Assembly: GCF_947623445.1 (NCBI RefSeq)
Contig: NC_135242.1
Coordinates: 22,320,001 to 22,384,000 of the forward strand
From: Clavelina lepadiformis
Lineage: Eukaryota; Chordata; Ascidiacea; Aplousobranchia; Clavelinidae
DNA length: 64,000 nt
Direction of reading: 5' to 3'
Positions 62,876 through 64,000 of this stretch are shown piece after piece. The position numbers and the translations under genes are program-made. Each line of letters opens with the position of its first letter. The first letter of the stretch is position 1. The notes under the pieces were generated by a model that saw only the letters and a list, made by a program, of their open reading frames with translations, made no database searches and was not told where the DNA came from.

Positions 62876-64000
62876 GATACCGTCATTATTATCCCGGTCT
62901 TTTTTGTCGTCGGTGATAGATAGATTCATAAAAAGAGGAATGTGAAAAACGAATGAGTTGCTTTCAATCATTCAAACGTGCCGGGTGTTAACTGCAGCGG
63001 TGCTATGTCGATAGAGGTAAGCACTGCCACCAAACTTGAAATGAGTAATTGATTAGATTATTTCATTGCTTGTGCTAACATTGCACTTGCTGTAAAAACT
63101 GATCAGAAAAACTCACGTCAACAAGATTGAAATGAACAAATCTGAAGCTGCAAGTAACCCGTGAACAACTCCACGTTTTCATTACGTAGCTGAATAAGTA
63201 ACCAGCGTGCCGGTAACCTTTCTAACACGATAACCTCTTCTTTAACACTTTTGCTACATAATAAGTACCTGGGCGTCGTTAATTAAGTTACATTTACTGA
63301 ACACAATGGTACATTCTTTTTCGTAAATTTATACCGTTTAGTTATAATATAGTAACTTATAGGAGTCATGTCCCAATTTAAAGAGATAGGCTTTTCAATC
63401 CAAAGGACATTGAATGAAGAGGCTACTATCGCACATCATAAACCAACCCTGAATGCTTGCAACGAGATCTAGGCAAAGAATACCTACCGTCTTAGTTTGG
63501 ATAAAATCCCTGTTAATAGTTATTTTCGGATGAGTAATTTGATTTCTCTGTCTCTGCTTTGCGGATTGTACGAATACGAACGCGTATGTTGTTTACTTAA
63601 CTTCATTTTTTTGCAAGATCAAATGTAACTATTAACTTGTAAATGATCAAATTAACTTGTAAATGTTTCCCTGATCTTTAAAATTTCTAACTACCAATGC
63701 AAACATTTACGAAAAAACTGTCACATATAAAAATATGGTAAAAGTGCTGCCGTTTGAAGCCAGAACTTTTTTATTGTACAGTTACATTTTTATTGTTATA
63801 GGGCTTATTAATAATCTTTCAACTAATTAGTGAAGTACAAATCAAACTGGTCCGTAACTATTAGTTGGGCCCCAGAGGAGCTCGGTTTCTACCGGAAGAA
63901 GTCACTCTCCCCAGGAGAATATTTGTTTAGCTTAGTTTACAAGTAGTGGTTTTGTAGTAGTTGTTGTTTCGACCCTTCCAGAAACCTTTCGGTTTTCCCC
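62876..64000 (+). repeat. Direct duplicate of 51,025-52,158
   Basis: From GATACCGTCATTATTA on, the sequence follows 51,025-52,158 base for base with a low percentage of differences and one small rearranged patch near 63,620-63,665. The offset is 11,851 bases. The boundary is sharp at the end of the orphan-exon segment. No complete gene lies in it. Confidence 0.9.
63368..63472 (+). mobile_element. Probable Penelope-like retroelement tail, copy 2
   Basis: Same 34-codon remnant as at 51517-51621, carried along in the direct duplication. Confidence 0.35.

Overview
The window is a piece of an animal nuclear genome. It is AT-rich, its genes carry GT-AG introns, and it is littered with small mobile elements. 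Every multi-exon gene was assembled by matching splice sites and reading-frame phase by eye. The gene content (a GPC3/5-type glypican, a rhodopsin-class GPCR, a 3-beta-HSD-type dehydrogenase family and an NAT8-like acetyltransferase) fits an invertebrate deuterostome. A tunicate is my best guess, but that is inference from gene content only.

Left part (1-26,000). After about 6.6 kb with no recognisable gene, a complete 12-exon glypican gene runs 6,659-22,119 on the + strand and encodes about 701 aa with a C-terminal GPI signal. Tail to tail with it, on the - strand (25,982-23,765), is a two-exon gene that fuses a secreted cysteine-rich ectodomain to a class A seven-transmembrane receptor.

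Middle (26,000-33,000). This part is sparse. It holds two phase-compatible exons of an unidentified gene (27,509-28,088), a small two-exon gene for a 78-aa hydrophobic protein (31,231-31,550), and a few weaker exon candidates.

Right part (33,000-64,000). This is a young, rearranged cluster of 3-beta-hydroxysteroid-dehydrogenase-like genes, all with the same six-exon structure. In order they are A(+), B(-), C(-), D(-), a spacer, E(+), F(+), and an orphan last exon of A(-). A to E read as intact and F is a pseudogene. The orphan A exon, F and E form an inverted copy of the A 3' end, B and D, so the locus is a large imperfect palindrome around a spacer of about 6.4 kb. The spacer holds a four-exon NAT8-like acetyltransferase (-). 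From about 62,876 to the window end the sequence repeats 51,025-52,158 in direct orientation, which implies a tandem unit of about 11.85 kb and predicts a second acetyltransferase copy just outside the window. Copy C is a mosaic with a B-like 5' half and a D-like 3' half joined inside exon 2.

Mobile DNA in the cluster includes an LTR-type element with indistinguishable 378-bp ends that is itself interrupted by a DNA transposon, a hAT-type MITE with a perfect 8-bp target duplication, a piggyBac-like MITE bounded by TTAA, tRNA-derived SINE pieces, and two copies of a probable Penelope-like tail.
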